Part shown: in pieces, positions 42,613 through 53,126 of the stretch
How the letters are laid out: every line of letters begins with the position of its first letter
How positions within the stretch are numbered: position 1 is the stretch's first letter
From: Tetmemena sp. SeJ-2015
Taxonomy: Eukaryota; Ciliophora; Spirotrichea; Sporadotrichida; Oxytrichidae
DNA length: 64,000 bases
Assembly (NCBI GenBank): GCA_027382625.1
Contig: JAJKFJ010022777.1
Location: forward strand, 152,004-216,003
Direction of reading: 5' to 3'
Program-made: the position numbers and the translations under genes
The notes under the pieces: model-generated
Told to the model about the DNA's origin: nothing
Databases searched by the model: none
The model's input: the letters and a program-made list of their open reading frames with translations, nothing else

Positions 42613-44162
42613 ATGACTAATTAGTAAGGAAGACACCAACCACTGCAGCCAATCCAAAGCTATGAGATTGCTGAAACAGACCCTGGCTCAACACCTCTAA
42701 AGTACTCTGAGGAATAAATGTCTCTCATAGAAAGGTTCTTCATGCCAAGGCGAGTGAAAGGCTAGCCAGGCTACTCTGAATGGCTCTCAATGTGGGAGAA
42801 TAGAAGAGCAACGAGAACAAAAAGAAAGTCCTTCCAGCCTAGAGAACTCGAGATGTGCAGAGCGTGCTTTAAGATTTTCAAACCTCGAGAGCTAATGCGG
42901 CACGAGGTAATCCATTAGCGAGACTCGGGATATTACTAACAGCTCAAGATTGGCGGAAAGTATAGGTGCTTGATTTGCTTGGAAAAAAGAAAAAAAGCTT
43001 TGCCAATTAGGCAGAGCTGAAGAAGCATTTGGCTGAGCACTCTCGAGGGGACCTCGTCTTGTTCGGCTACTGTCCTCTGCTGATTGACACATTGCTAGTA
43101 AATCCTAAATCCCCTGAGCACGAAGAGTAGGTTAAAACTCCTGCGCAGATCTATCAAAATGAGTCCCTTGATAAAGGGAGCTCTAGCGTAGGAGTGAGGT
43201 ACAGCCCTTCTTAAAAGCAACCAATCTCACCTCTGCTCAGTGAAGACGAAAGCTAAGCTGAGTACATAAGTTTAAGTGCTCAGTCTTCTCGAATGCTAAG
43301 TTCGCCAAAGAAGCCTCTCAAGAGTCCCCTCCAATCAGAGCAAATAAAATAGATACTGGACGAACTAGAAGTCAAGTTTACTAATTGATACGAACTAGAA
43401 ACAATGATTCACAATGTAGCAAGAGAAGGGGAACTAGTTTTTGGCTCGCACGCGGCTTCTCAAGGAGAAAGAAGACATCTCCTGATTTACAGCAAAGAGG
43501 ACCTCTGCTCAGACTCCACTGGGATTTTGAGAATATTTAATGATTTCAAGGCAACCTGCTTTCTGAGAGGAAGAGGGGTTCATGGAATTGATTGCCTTCA
43601 AAAGATACACTTGAGTAAGGAGGAGATAGTATTCGAGTACAGGCAATTCGATTACACTTTTGGGCAGTTCGCAAAAGGCTCCCCTTAGCCCTATATGTTC
43701 GTCGAGGTACTTGGAAAAATGCTTGCGATTGTAGAGAGCCTGCATGAGGCTGAAGTCACTCACAGATACCTGTGCCCAACTAACTTTCGAATCATAGGCC
43801 CTACTCCTCCTCAAGTTTTCCTCTCCAATTTTGGATATGCATGCGCTTCTGGGCAAGCCTAGCTTAATTCTTCAATCCCTTCAATAATTTGGGCGAGGCA
43901 TCGGGAGAGGGATGAGGTTGAGAGAGGAAGCCCTGAATTAGATATCTACTCCATCGGGCTAATTGCAGCTAGCTGCTTTCTGAAAGAGCCGCTGCTAGAA
44001 CTCACCACGAAGATTGGATCAGTAGCAGCAGTCTTAAAAAGTTAGTATGTCTAATCTCAATATAGTGGGAAGCAAAAGCAATTGCTAAAATAGCTTGCCT
44101 ACTTCAATTAAAATGGTTTGAGCTTAAAGAGCCTCTCTCAATTGTTAAAAGAGTTGTTTTGA
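42613..44162 (+). pseudogene. TBE 57 kDa zinc-finger/kinase-like protein, broken
   Basis: From ATG at 42613 the frame gives a region with two zinc fingers (CRACFKIFKPRELMRHEVIH; then CLIC and, after a frame change, ELKKHLAEH), a Ser/Pro-rich linker and a kinase-like domain. A one-base loss in the A-run near 42983-42996 shifts the frame inside the second finger, and TGA at 43386-43388 interrupts before MIHNVAREG. The kinase part keeps landmarks HRYLCPTNFRI where HRDLKPxN is expected and VFLSNFGYA where DFG is expected, so both catalytic Asp residues are replaced and it should be an inactive pseudokinase. Stop at 44160-44162; total about 516 codons, as expected for the 57 kDa gene. Confidence 0.75.
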
Positions 44163-44169
44163 GATTCAT

Positions 44170-45110
44170 AGTTGATTAAATTAAATCTATCTACTTTATT
44201 CTGAAAATAACCTCTTGATTGATATTTTGATTTAAAAGAAATGAAAATAATTAATATTTAACTAATTTTTGAATTTAAATTTTAAAATTTTAAATTAAAA
44301 AAGTATTTAATTATCTGAGTGTATTAGTAATCTTTCAAATATTTCAAAGTGTTTTATAATATTTATATTTTTGAAATTACTATATTTTTTATTAATTTTA
44401 ATTTAACTTTATTTTGACAAATCCTTCAGAAATTTAATTATTGAGATAAATTTATTATTCCATATATAATAAAGTAAATAAAATTAAGATTTTAAATTTC
44501 TTATTTAAGATTTGATAGTGTTCGTGATGAATCCTATATATCTATTTTTGCGATTATGATTAAATTATTTTAATTATAAATCTATCCTATTTCATACTAA
44601 AGGCAATTTAGGAATAATTTTTAATTTTCAATGAATTTATTTATTTTCTTATTAATTAATCCAACTGTTCCTGGCAAATAGATACAATTTTGTCTGAACT
44701 AAACATATACTTACTGCTGTTTAATCTTTTAATTTGTTTGGGAATTCAAAATGTTGTCAACATCCATTATAAATTAATAATTAAATAATTTCATGGCTTC
44801 ACGAATAACAAACTCAATTCTTTAAATAAATATACTTAAATTACTTTCCTCATATAGAATTAAACCATTTATTTATTAAAATAAAATTATTTTTCTCCAG
44901 CATATTATAAAGAATTAAAAAATTATATTGAGAGAAATTTAATTCTAATAAGAATATATTATGAATTTGGAATAGATAATAAAAAATTAGATATTAGTAA
45001 TAAATTGTTGGCAATGTTATATGTCCCTCCTCTCGCAATATTTGATAGATGAAATTTAGAGTATAAGAAGGTAACTGATTATTACCTGTCACATATGCAC
45101 TAAAAATAGT
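44170..45110. other. AT-rich spacer right of the TBE
   Basis: No protein-like frame, RNA or repeat recognised. The missing right end of the TBE would be expected within the first few hundred bases, but no inverted match to the left flank was found. Confidence 0.45.
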
Positions 45111-45124
45111 GTTTATAATTTTTC

Positions 45125-45400
45125 CCTTTCTTTCATAGACATCTCCTTCAGCATTAATACTCAGCTAAGGTCAAAATTCAATGATGCCGAAGTCAAGGTG
45201 TGCGCAAATTTAAATATGGAGGTACAGAGAGCAGCTTGACCCTCGTAAGTGACTTATCCACTTACTCTGTTTTTGCAGATCACTTTTTATAATTGCAATC
45301 TTTCCTCAAGCTGTTACTTCCTGCTGTATTTTTCTTCGTTCTTTAGATACACCGCCTCTTGACTCCAGATTAAGGAAAGATGATAAAACACAAAGGTATA
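45125..45400 (+). CDS. Coding island with two candidate frames
   Basis: One frame reads IDISFSINTQLRSKFNDAEV and VKVCANLNMEVQRAA before TGA near 45.24 kb; another, through the same DNA and beyond, reads YGGTESSLTLVSDLSTYSVF and HFLQLQSFLKLLL. A GTAAGT...TTTTTGCAG string at about 45244-45279 looks like a tiny intron but is not needed for the second frame. LamG origin is possible for the second frame. Confidence 0.35.
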
Positions 45401-46067
45401 GTCTATATGAATTGTAGTGAGTAAAAATTTATCCTAATACTTAAATAATCTTTAATATATGTATTATAAGCAGGTGGGGCTTTATTTAATACTCTCCAAC
45501 GAAAAATTTACTTGTATATAACTTTGATGCTATCTTTAAAGCAACCAATTATTTATGAGAATTAATAAAAATGTGTAATTGAGTAAATTATTAAATAGGA
45601 AATTGCAATTTGTGAGTTGAAATTACTGAGCAAGTTAAAATATAATTTGGCTTTCTTCTTTGATAATCTCTGCAGAACCTCTCTACGGAAATATTATATG
45701 TTTTCAGCTTTGTTTTTTAAAATTCTAGTTTCCGTTGCCCTTTTTCTACAGCTGGAGTCCATTTGCAGCATGTGGAGATAGTCACAGTTGAAAACCGAGT
45801 TTAAATCTTAAGGTGGAATTTTTTTTTGAAAAACCGAAATTAATTAAAATTAAACCGTCTAATTATTGGTTACGCACCCAAATTAAATCAAAAATTAATT
45901 TCACCGATTGTACATTGGTACATTGGGACAATTAAGGCGTAACCGGTTTTAAAAATCACACTCTAGTTGTCTAATGTCAAGTGTAACAAACAGCCGATCC
46001 TCTATCAGATGCTTACTCCGGCGTACCGATAAGTTTTCTCACAGTCTCTAGGTGTTTCCCCATTAGG

Positions 46068-46165
46068 TCTAGGTGGCTAGGATAGGGCGGCCGTCAAGTA
46101 GTAGGAGTCCGGGGTGTGCCCCTTTTGGTCATTGCGGAGTACCCCCAGGGGGTCGGTTCGAACCC
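46068..46165 (+). promoter_or_regulatory. tRNA-Glu-like pol III A and B boxes, left arm
   Basis: A-box-like TGGCTAGGATAGGGC begins at 46074 after GGTCTAGG; a canonical B box GGTTCGAACCC is at 46155-46165. Spacing is about 80 bases, long for a tRNA but allowed for SINE promoters. The intervening sequence does not fold as an anticodon arm that I can recognise, so this is a tRNA-derived promoter, not a tRNA gene. Confidence 0.6.
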
Positions 46166-46272
46166 CACGGTGACCGGAGGCGTGGGGTGCGTGGGAATCG
46201 GTTTTCAGAGAGGATTGGTAAGGATGAGTTGAGCAACAGTAAACGTGAGATAACGGTTATGGGAGGTCACCT

Positions 46273-46372
46273 GGGGTTCGAACCCCACCCCCTGGGGGTA
46301 CTCCGCATGAACCAAGGGCACACCCCGGACTCCTATACTTGACGGCTCCCCCCACCCTAGCCACTAGACCTA
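46273..46372 (-). promoter_or_regulatory. tRNA-Glu-like pol III A and B boxes, right arm
   Basis: On the minus strand GGTCTAGTGGCTAGGGTGGG (A box, 46351-46370) is followed by the B box in GGGGTTCGAACCCC at 46273-46286. It is closer to tRNA-Glu than the left-arm copy. The two promoters point toward each other, so transcription from either would read through the loop into the other arm and give a hairpin RNA. Confidence 0.6.
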
Positions 46373-46754
46373 GGGGGAAACACCTTAGAGACTGTGAGAG
46401 ACTTATCGGTACCCGGAGTAACATCTGATAGAGGATCGGCTTTTAGTACACTTGCACATTAGCACATTAGAGTGTGATTTTTTATAACCGGTTACGCCTT
46501 AATTGTACCAATGTCCCAAGTGCGAATGGGTAAAATTTAATTTTTGTTTTAAATTGTGCGAAATTCAATAATTTAGAGGGTTTAATTTTAAAACTTGGGT
46601 TTTTTTTCAAAAATAAATTCCACCTAGATTTAAACTCGGTTTTAACTGTGACTATCTCCACATGCTGCAAATGGACTCCAGCTGTAGAAAGGTCAACGGA
46701 AACTAGAATTTTAAAAAACAAAGCTGAAAACATAATATTACGTAAAAAATATCC

Positions 46755-46820
46755 TTTTTATCTTGTATCTCTTGTAACTCTGAGTAGAAGATCTACAGAA
46801 ACAAGGAATGGTTAAAAATT
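46755..46820 (+). CDS. Short Cys-containing island
   Basis: Directly right of the foldback the frame reads SCISCNSEQKIYRNKEW. The CxxC spacing is like the cysteine motifs linked to LamG domains here. Too short to be sure. Confidence 0.3.
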
Positions 46821-47749
46821 TTTCAGATTTTATTAATTTTACAAAAATGCTGTTCAACTTGAATAAAATTTCTTACAATATGAAAAGTCTTCACATTAAT
46901 TTGAATTATAAATGAATTTGCTGATAAAATAAAAGGTTAAATGCTCTGACCAAAGGTAAAAAAAAAAAGTTAAAATTCAAAAAATAATTGTTGAATTTTT
47001 TTCACACTCATGAAGACATTATATTTAGCAATAGCTAAGATTTTAAATATGTACTACTCTTTTTGTGCAAAAGTATTCTTTAATTTTTTGGTGCAGTGAT
47101 TTTAAAAGAAGCGGAGCAGATGATCTAATTTCTCCTTAATGGCAATCTTAAAATAGAAGGTAAGTTCATAATCATAAAACATCGTTGAAGAAATTTGATA
47201 AACAAAATTCCCTAAGTTTTTCTTAATGAAATCTACTTTTATCTTTGAATTGATGTTAAGTTATATTTTAAAATATAGAGGTTTCTTTGTGACTAAGCTT
47301 TGAAAAATCTTAAATGGAAGTAGGAATAAAAATGAGGAATTGTATTTCAAATTGTTCGAATTGAAGATTGGAGACAAAGAAAGAGAGTCGAATAGCTTGG
47401 CATTTCTAAAAATAATTTATAACAATTGATATTATAGAGCAAGCTCAAGCAAGCGATTAATTAAAATTATCAGTTAATTTAGCCATATCTATAATAATTT
47501 AATCATTAGTATATACTAAATCAAGCTCACACCAACCATCTGTCAAGTATCCACTATTCTAAAAGATATGCAGTTTGGTTTTCCAATTCTACTTTAGCAA
47601 TATTATATATATGTATATATTTTCGGCCGTAATTATTAATAAAATATACTTTTGATTAGAAAAATATCTTTAGCATAAAAATCTAATAAGGAATTCTTAG
47701 AGAATAATCTCCAGGCTAAAAAGTTTATAATTCGTCCTCTTCTTCACCT

Positions 47750-48260
47750 GAATAAAAAATAAAATTAAAAATTTTAAAAGTTTTTTAAAAAAAATTTAAT
47801 GAATTTTTTTTTTGGACTATTCATATTGAATTTTTTAAATATTCAGGACAAAATTTACTAAATTTTTTATTTTTAAAAATTTTTTTTTTTGGGCTTTAAA
47901 CAAAAATTTAAAAAAAAAAAAAATACTTTAATAATTTTACAAAATAAAAAAATTCAAGTAAATAAATTTTCTTTAGAATATTTAATTAATTTTGTGAGAA
48001 GTTTTATTTTTATTTTTTACCTCATTATCTTATTATATTTTAAATTTTGCAATAATTTCTAATAAGAATATGATAGAAAAAAAGAAGTTTTATATACGAA
48101 TTTTGACTAAAATTTGTATTAACTTGGAGTTTATTTTCTCTAATGACTGAGTTATAATTTCATTTACTTAGATTTATAATAACAAGAATTTTTTTCATTT
48201 TAAAAAGCTTTCCTTTAAAAAAAAAATTTTTGATTCTTCAGGCTTTTTTTTTTTTGGAGA
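47750..48260. other. Homopolymer-rich low-complexity tract
   Basis: A/T runs up to 13 bases, with a few G runs, and no coding signal. Confidence 0.55.
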
Positions 48261-48494
48261 AAAATGGAAGAAGATTAAATAATTTTTGGAACTCCTGTAT
48301 TGTTAAATGAGGTATTTTTGATAAAAAATTGTATAATAAATTAAATACTATTAAAAACCAAGATATTTATTAAGAAATTGTCAGTGCATTTTTATTAAAG
48401 AATTTTTCAGTAATATATGAAAAATGAATGAGATTTTAAATAGTTCAAATAAATTACACTCATAAAATCAGAGTAAGTATAGTGACATAGAAAG

Positions 48495-48790
48495 TATCAA
48501 AAATCCACAGTTGCAGAAAACTAAGTTTCTGGTGAATAACCCTTTTAACTATAGAACTACTTATAAATTCTTCTGCTATGAGGCAAACTATGCCACTTAT
48601 TCATTAGATCCTACAATCTTCCCATTTAATTTTGATGACACAGTCATATTTGGTGGAGGAGAAGCTGCAGGGAATCAGTATCCATTTGTTGGAAATGTAA
48701 GGAGAGTCAGATTCTATACAGTTGCTTTACAAGTCTCTTAACTTATTTTTTCTTATGGACCTGTATCAACAAATGCAATTAAATCGTAAA
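48495..48790 (+). CDS. LamG C-terminal coding island
   Basis: Reads FNYRTTYKFFCYEANYATYS, FPFNFDDTVIFGGGEAAGNQ and PFVGNVRRVRFYTVALQVSQ. The VIFGGG...FVGNVRRVRFY sequence is a textbook end of a LamG domain. TAA near 48.74 kb is read as Gln and the frame enters AT-rich DNA after about 48.8 kb. Confidence 0.6.
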
Positions 48791-48879
48791 TAAATTATAT
48801 CTTTAGTAAGAAAGTGTCTCCATTAACTTGCTTTTATTTTAAATAAATTTAAATATTGTAGTCCCGGAATTAATTTTCC

Positions 48880-49015
48880 AAACTGCCACTTTTTTCAAGG
48901 GCTTAGACTTGGGAGTTGGTTCCGGTGCTGCTGGAGAAGAAGGATAGCAGAGACTGTGAAGGAAAGATGAGAAGAAATTTATAGGCTATATCTCAGAATC
49001 ATGCTAGGAAATGTA
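48880..49015 (+). CDS. Coding island with a Gly-rich turn
   Basis: Reads LDLGVGSGAAGEEGQQRL, in-frame TGA, then RKDEKKFIGYISESCQEMYN. The TGA sits where Trp would fit. Family uncertain. Confidence 0.4.
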
Positions 49016-49029
49016 CAATACAGTTAATA

Positions 49030-50010
49030 CGTATTTATCAAATTCCATTTCTAATTTTTAATTTTTTTTTAAAAATTTTAACATTGAAATATTTTTTAAA
49101 TTTTTAAAAATAAATTCAAAAATTTTAAAAAAAAAAAATTTTTTTTTTGGGCAAAAAAAAATTCTTCTAGCACAACATTCTTAAGGTTTAATATATTAGC
49201 ATATAAAATTAATAATATAATATCTTAAATAAAAATCATAATTTATAGAAATTGGACTAAATTAAAATTTTAAGTCAAAAATATTGGAAGAATAAGATTT
49301 ATGGAGTCTAATATAGTGGGAAAAATTTAAAATTAAAATGGGTGTTTGGGTTTAAAAAAAAATAAAGGGAAAGGGGCCCCTTCCTGCATTTAAATTCTTT
49401 TTTAGTTTCCCTTTAATTAAATTTTTCCAACATAAAAATTTGTGGTTTCCTTTTTAATCCCCCTTCGAAGTTGCCAAATTTAGAACCCCTTCTTTTTTCC
49501 CTAAATTGATTTCCTTTAAAAAGTCGCTTTAATTGTTTTGGGACTCCCAAACCAAAATTTAAGGAAAAAGCAAAATTTAATGCGGGAAGGGGGCCCCTTC
49601 AAAAATTTATTTAAATTGAAATTAAGGGAAGTTTTAAATTTTTAAAAAATTTAATAAAAAAAACCTCTTTTTTAAAAATTCTCAGCTAAAAATTAATTTA
49701 GTATATAAAAAAATTTTAAAATTTTATTATTATATTAAAATTTTTAAATTTAGTTAGTTTTGCCAAAACCAAGGCCCAATTTTTTTTAAAAAAAATTTAA
49801 ATTTCTAAATTTTAAAAAAATTTTTTGGGCTATTATATTTTACTTTTTAAAAAGAAAATTGAAAAATGTTAGTTTGATCAAAAGAATCAAAACGACGAGA
49901 AGATGCTTGGGGGAAAATTTAAAAAATTAAAAAATCTTATTATTTTACATTCCTATTAAATTAAAAAAAAATTTTTAATTAAATTAAAAAAATTTCATTT
50001 AAGCCCTTGT
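49030..50010. other. Homopolymer-rich low-complexity tract
   Basis: Many A, T, C and G runs (for example GGGGCCCC near 49.37 and 49.59 kb). No frame has protein character. Such run-length inflation is suspicious for unpolished sequence. Confidence 0.6.
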
Positions 50011-50345
50011 CACAAATTCATGTTTTCAGCATTGAAATTTGCATTTCTCATCTTTAAAAATTGAAAATTGAGAACGATTTGAAGAATAAAAAAAGCAGTC
50101 AATGTTCTTCATAAATCTTGGATTGGTATAACTTGAAACTAGTTTTTATAATGAAGATATTTAAGTTTTTCATAACTTTTTTATTATTGCTCTTGATTTT
50201 TTAATGGCTGATAGTTTTTTTATTTCAAAAATAATTATATTAAAGAAGAATGTATAATTATTTTCGAAAGTCAATGAGAAGTTTTTTGAAAAGCTACTAT
50301 TCACTTGATGCTTTTTCTCAAGAGTAATTTTTACTTTGTTTTAAA

Positions 50346-50455
50346 TATTTTAGTTACATAAATATCAACGAGGCTTATAATTAAGGTGAAGTTAGTCCTA
50401 CTTATTCAAGCTAAGCTGTAGGCTTTTAGTACTATCCTGCACAAGTATATTTTGA
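50346..50455 (+). CDS. Short coding island
   Basis: Reads NINEAYNQGEVSPTYSSQAV then GFQYYPAQVY; three TAA/TAG codons as Gln. Isolated between low-complexity tracts. Confidence 0.45.
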
Positions 50456-50499
50456 AAGTAAAATAAGATAATTTAAATCATTATACTTAAAGAATTTTT

Positions 50500-51180
50500 T
50501 TATTTTTTAGCCCCTATTTTTTTTCTTTAAAAATTTTAAAAAAATTTTTAAAATTTTAAATTTTTTTAGTTTTAAAATTTATTCTTTGCATAAATAATTT
50601 TTTAAAAAAAAGAATTTTTAATTTTTTTGGGGAATTAAATTTTAAAAAAACAGAATTAAAAAACGAAAATTTAAAATTTAAATTTTTTAATTATCTTATG
50701 ATACCATTTAATCTTGTAAATAATTTTGTAAATTGAAATAATCTTTTGCTTTTTTGTCCTTTTTTTGTTTTTAAAAATTTTTTTTTCTGATTTTTTGTTT
50801 TCGCAAGCATTTTTTAAAAAAACAAACAAAAATAATGAAAATAGTTAAATTTTTTTTTTTTTAAAAAAATTTAAAGATATAAAAATTATAAAATTTTATA
50901 TTTAATGTTTATATAACTATAATTAAACCTTGCTGATACTAGTAAAATTATTTATAAAAGTTATATTCTAAAAACTGGATTCTCATACCTTTTTTTTTTT
51001 TTTTAAATTTAAAAATAATGAAAGATTTTTTAATGTTTAAAGTTAAAATATTCCTTTTACTTTTTTCCCCTAATGGAGCCAATTTTTTTGTTTAATTTTT
51101 CCTCCTTGATGAAATTTAAAATTTTTAAAAATTTTTTCTTTAATTTATTATTGATGTTGGCATAGTAATACAAAAAATAA
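50500..51180. other. Homopolymer-rich low-complexity tract
   Basis: Long A/T runs, nothing coding recognised. Confidence 0.55.
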
Positions 51181-51369
51181 TAACGAGTTAAATTTCTTGG
51201 TAGACTTTTAAGCCTATCTTAAATTTTTTAATATTTTCATTTATATAATAGAGTTAGTGCCCTTTAAAATGATAATAAAGTAATCACTCAACCATTAAAA
51301 ATATTTCCTTAGTAGTTTATGTGTCTATATTGATTATAATTGAAGTTACTTTATTTGTTTATTTAGAGG

Positions 51370-51545
51370 CTTAAAGTTGAATCAATCTCTTCTAAGAGTT
51401 CTACTACAAATTTACTCATTATTCTTCGGATTAGTATAGTAGTTCACTCATTTTGAGAATGGTTATGAATTTTCTGCTCCTGCTAATTTTGAAAGCATAT
51501 TTCTATCACTCTTTACTTTTTCGAATTCCTGGCAAAAGTTTAATA
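51370..51545 (+). CDS. Coding island in two frames
   Basis: One frame reads EFYYKFTHYSSDQYSSSLIL, another, further right, HFENGYEFSAPANFESIFLS. A frame change near 51.45 kb is needed to use both. Beta-rich; probably LamG family. Confidence 0.4.
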
Positions 51546-51639
51546 CCTTAAATTTTTTTTTTTTTATTTTTAAAAAATCCTTATTTATTTTTAAAAATTT
51601 TTTTTTTAATAAAAATTAAAAATCCTCATCAAGAGTATC

Positions 51640-52095
51640 TTTTCTTTATGATTATAAATTAGATGATGAGCCACAAGTTTAAGAAAATAGTTAAAAAGTA
51701 GCAAGAATCTTTTTCTTCTTTTGTAACAAATAATTTAGATTTATTTATTTTTAGTATAATGTAAGATATATATTTATATAAATGACAATTTAATAAAAGA
51801 TTATATCTATTAAATAATATTTAAAAATTAAAATTTTTTTATTTTTTTTTCTAAATTTTTCAATAAGAAAACTTTTTGAATGATTTTCAGGAAATTGATT
51901 AATTTGAAAATAATGAATATTGTCCGTTCAAAGCAAATTTACTAAAACTTTTGCATTTAAGGAAGCTGATAGAGCTATTGAGGTCTTCATGTTGAGAGAG
52001 AAAAAATTAATTTAAAAAAATACACTACAATTTTACGAAACCTTCTATCTCGAAACTCATGTAAGCAATAAAACATTTTATTGAAAAGCGATGTT
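51640..52095 (+). CDS. Short coding islands
   Basis: A patch near 51.66 kb reads DDEPQVQENSQKVARI. At about 51.90-52.09 kb frames read QEIDQFENNEYCPFKANLLK and then KEADRAIEVFMLREKKLI to a TGA near 52.09 kb. The latter is helical and charged, unlike LamG. The AT-rich gap between them is probably IES. Confidence 0.4.
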
Positions 52096-52392
52096 TCAAG
52101 TATAAAATTAAATAGGAGCTGAAAGTATAATATCACCAGCATAATTACGAAAATTTGAAAATTTAATTTTTCTCACTTTAGTTTTTATTTTTTACGTTTA
52201 AGTAAGTCATGAGTTGATATTTTTTATATTTACGCAGTAATTATAATTTTAATTTATTTAATAAATTATTAAATGAATGGACTGTAGATGTTAGATTTAA
52301 TTAAAAATTACTCTAAATATAATTAAAATCAATAACAATTATTAAAAAGTATTTTAAGTATCATTAAATTTAAAATTATGAAATTAATTATA

Positions 52393-53126
52393 GGAAGATA
52401 CGAATGGGTGGTCGAGGGCAAGAAAAATAAATTGAAGAGCCTGAAGAGAATCTACAAGATTCTATCCGACTGCAAAATAGAGAAACAAGAAGAAGGCGAC
52501 TAGTTTAAAAAAAGATTAGAAATGCATTTAATGCTTAATTAATTATTCGAAAATATGGTCGTTCACCTCCTTCTGAGTCGCAATCTTCTTAACATAATTG
52601 ATCTCGGGAAGCTTAGCATACCCTGTCCCCACTCCTCCTCCTTCCTCACTCCAACTGCTCCTTCCTCCTCACCAACTACTCTCTCTCTCTCTACCCACCC
52701 CTCTCTTGTCTTCACTGGTCGACACCCTCTCTCTTCTTTCTCAATGCTCTCTCTAAGTAATTTAATGTGAGGAAAAGAGTGTCGAGGGACTCAAAGCTCA
52801 AGATTTCAGAGAAGACGAGAGAGAGTGAGGAGAGAGAGAGTGGTGGGGGAGAACGAGCAGTAAGAATGAGGAAGGAGGAGTGGGGAGAGAGTATGCTAAG
52901 CTGGCTGAGATATTTATGTTAAGAAGATTTACACTTAGAAAGAGGCCAACGACCATATTTATGAGTAATTTATTCAGCATTAAAAGCATTTCTAACTCTT
53001 TTTTAAGCTTGAGTTAACAGTCGCCTTCTTCTTGTTTCTCTATCCTGCAGTCAAACAAAGGGTTTTAGAAGCTCTTCACGCTCTCACTTTATTGTTCTTA
53101 CCTCGACCACCCATTCGTAACTTCCC
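52393..53126. mobile_element. 734-bp foldback element with CT/GA-rich inner arms
   Basis: The left end GGAAGATACGAATGGGTGGT and the right end, read on the minus strand as GGGAAGTTACGAATGGGTGG, begin arms of about 350 bp that pair with moderate divergence around a centre near 52.76 kb. The inner 100 bp of the left arm is almost pure C/T and that of the right arm almost pure G/A. No clean target duplication was found. The left arm has a recoded frame (EWVVEGKKNKLKSLKRIYKI, then LEMHLMLNQLFENMVVHLLL) that the right arm does not keep. Confidence 0.75.

Larger units (their letters stand above)
40200..44165 (+). mobile_element. TBE: Decayed TBE-type transposon
   Basis: Three adjacent recoded ORFs match the known gene set of stichotrich TBE elements (telomere-bearing elements): a 42 kDa DDE transposase, a 22 kDa protein on the opposite strand and a 57 kDa zinc-finger/kinase-like protein. 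The size fits the 4.1 kb family. Each ORF carries one in-frame TGA and two carry frameshifts, so the copy is dead at protein level. I found neither the ~77-bp terminal inverted repeats nor terminal C4A4 repeats on either side, so the ends given are only those of the ORFs. Confidence 0.8.
45690..46740. mobile_element. 1.04 kb foldback element with tRNA-Glu-like arms
   Basis: Two arms of about 480 bp (45697-46176 and 46265-46733) are inverted repeats with modest divergence around an 88-base loop. The ends read TATGTTTTCAGC and GCTGAAAACAT, flanked by AATATTA on both sides (45690-45696 and 46734-46740), a 7-bp target site duplication. Each arm contains a tRNA-like block: A box GGCTAGGAT or GGTCTAGTGGCTAGGG and B box GGTTCGAACCC, close to tRNA-Glu. 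The rest of each arm is unrelated to tRNA. No ORF of substance; a GTG-started standard frame across the loop is an artefact of the palindrome. It looks like a SINE-derived foldback or MITE. Confidence 0.8.

Noticed and set aside
39600..44700. Telomere-repeat-bearing TBE termini
   Set aside because: No C4A4 tract and no inverted 77-bp match between the flanks could be found, so the ends of this copy are not annotated.
45244..45279. Possible 35-base intron GTAAGT...TTTTTGCAG
   Set aside because: A frame runs straight through it with protein-like residues, so splicing is not required; kept only as a remark.
46068..46165. Functional tRNA-Glu gene
   Set aside because: A and B boxes are present but the spacing is about 80 bases and no anticodon arm or acceptor pairing can be built.
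46073..46342. 89-codon GTG-started frame across the foldback centre
   Set aside because: It lies inside the inverted tRNA-like arms and loop and reflects the GC-rich palindrome rather than a gene.
52555..52989. Standard-code frames inside the 52.4-53.1 kb foldback
   Set aside because: They come from the CT/GA-rich arms (Ser/Pro/Leu runs) and are mirrored on the opposite strand.
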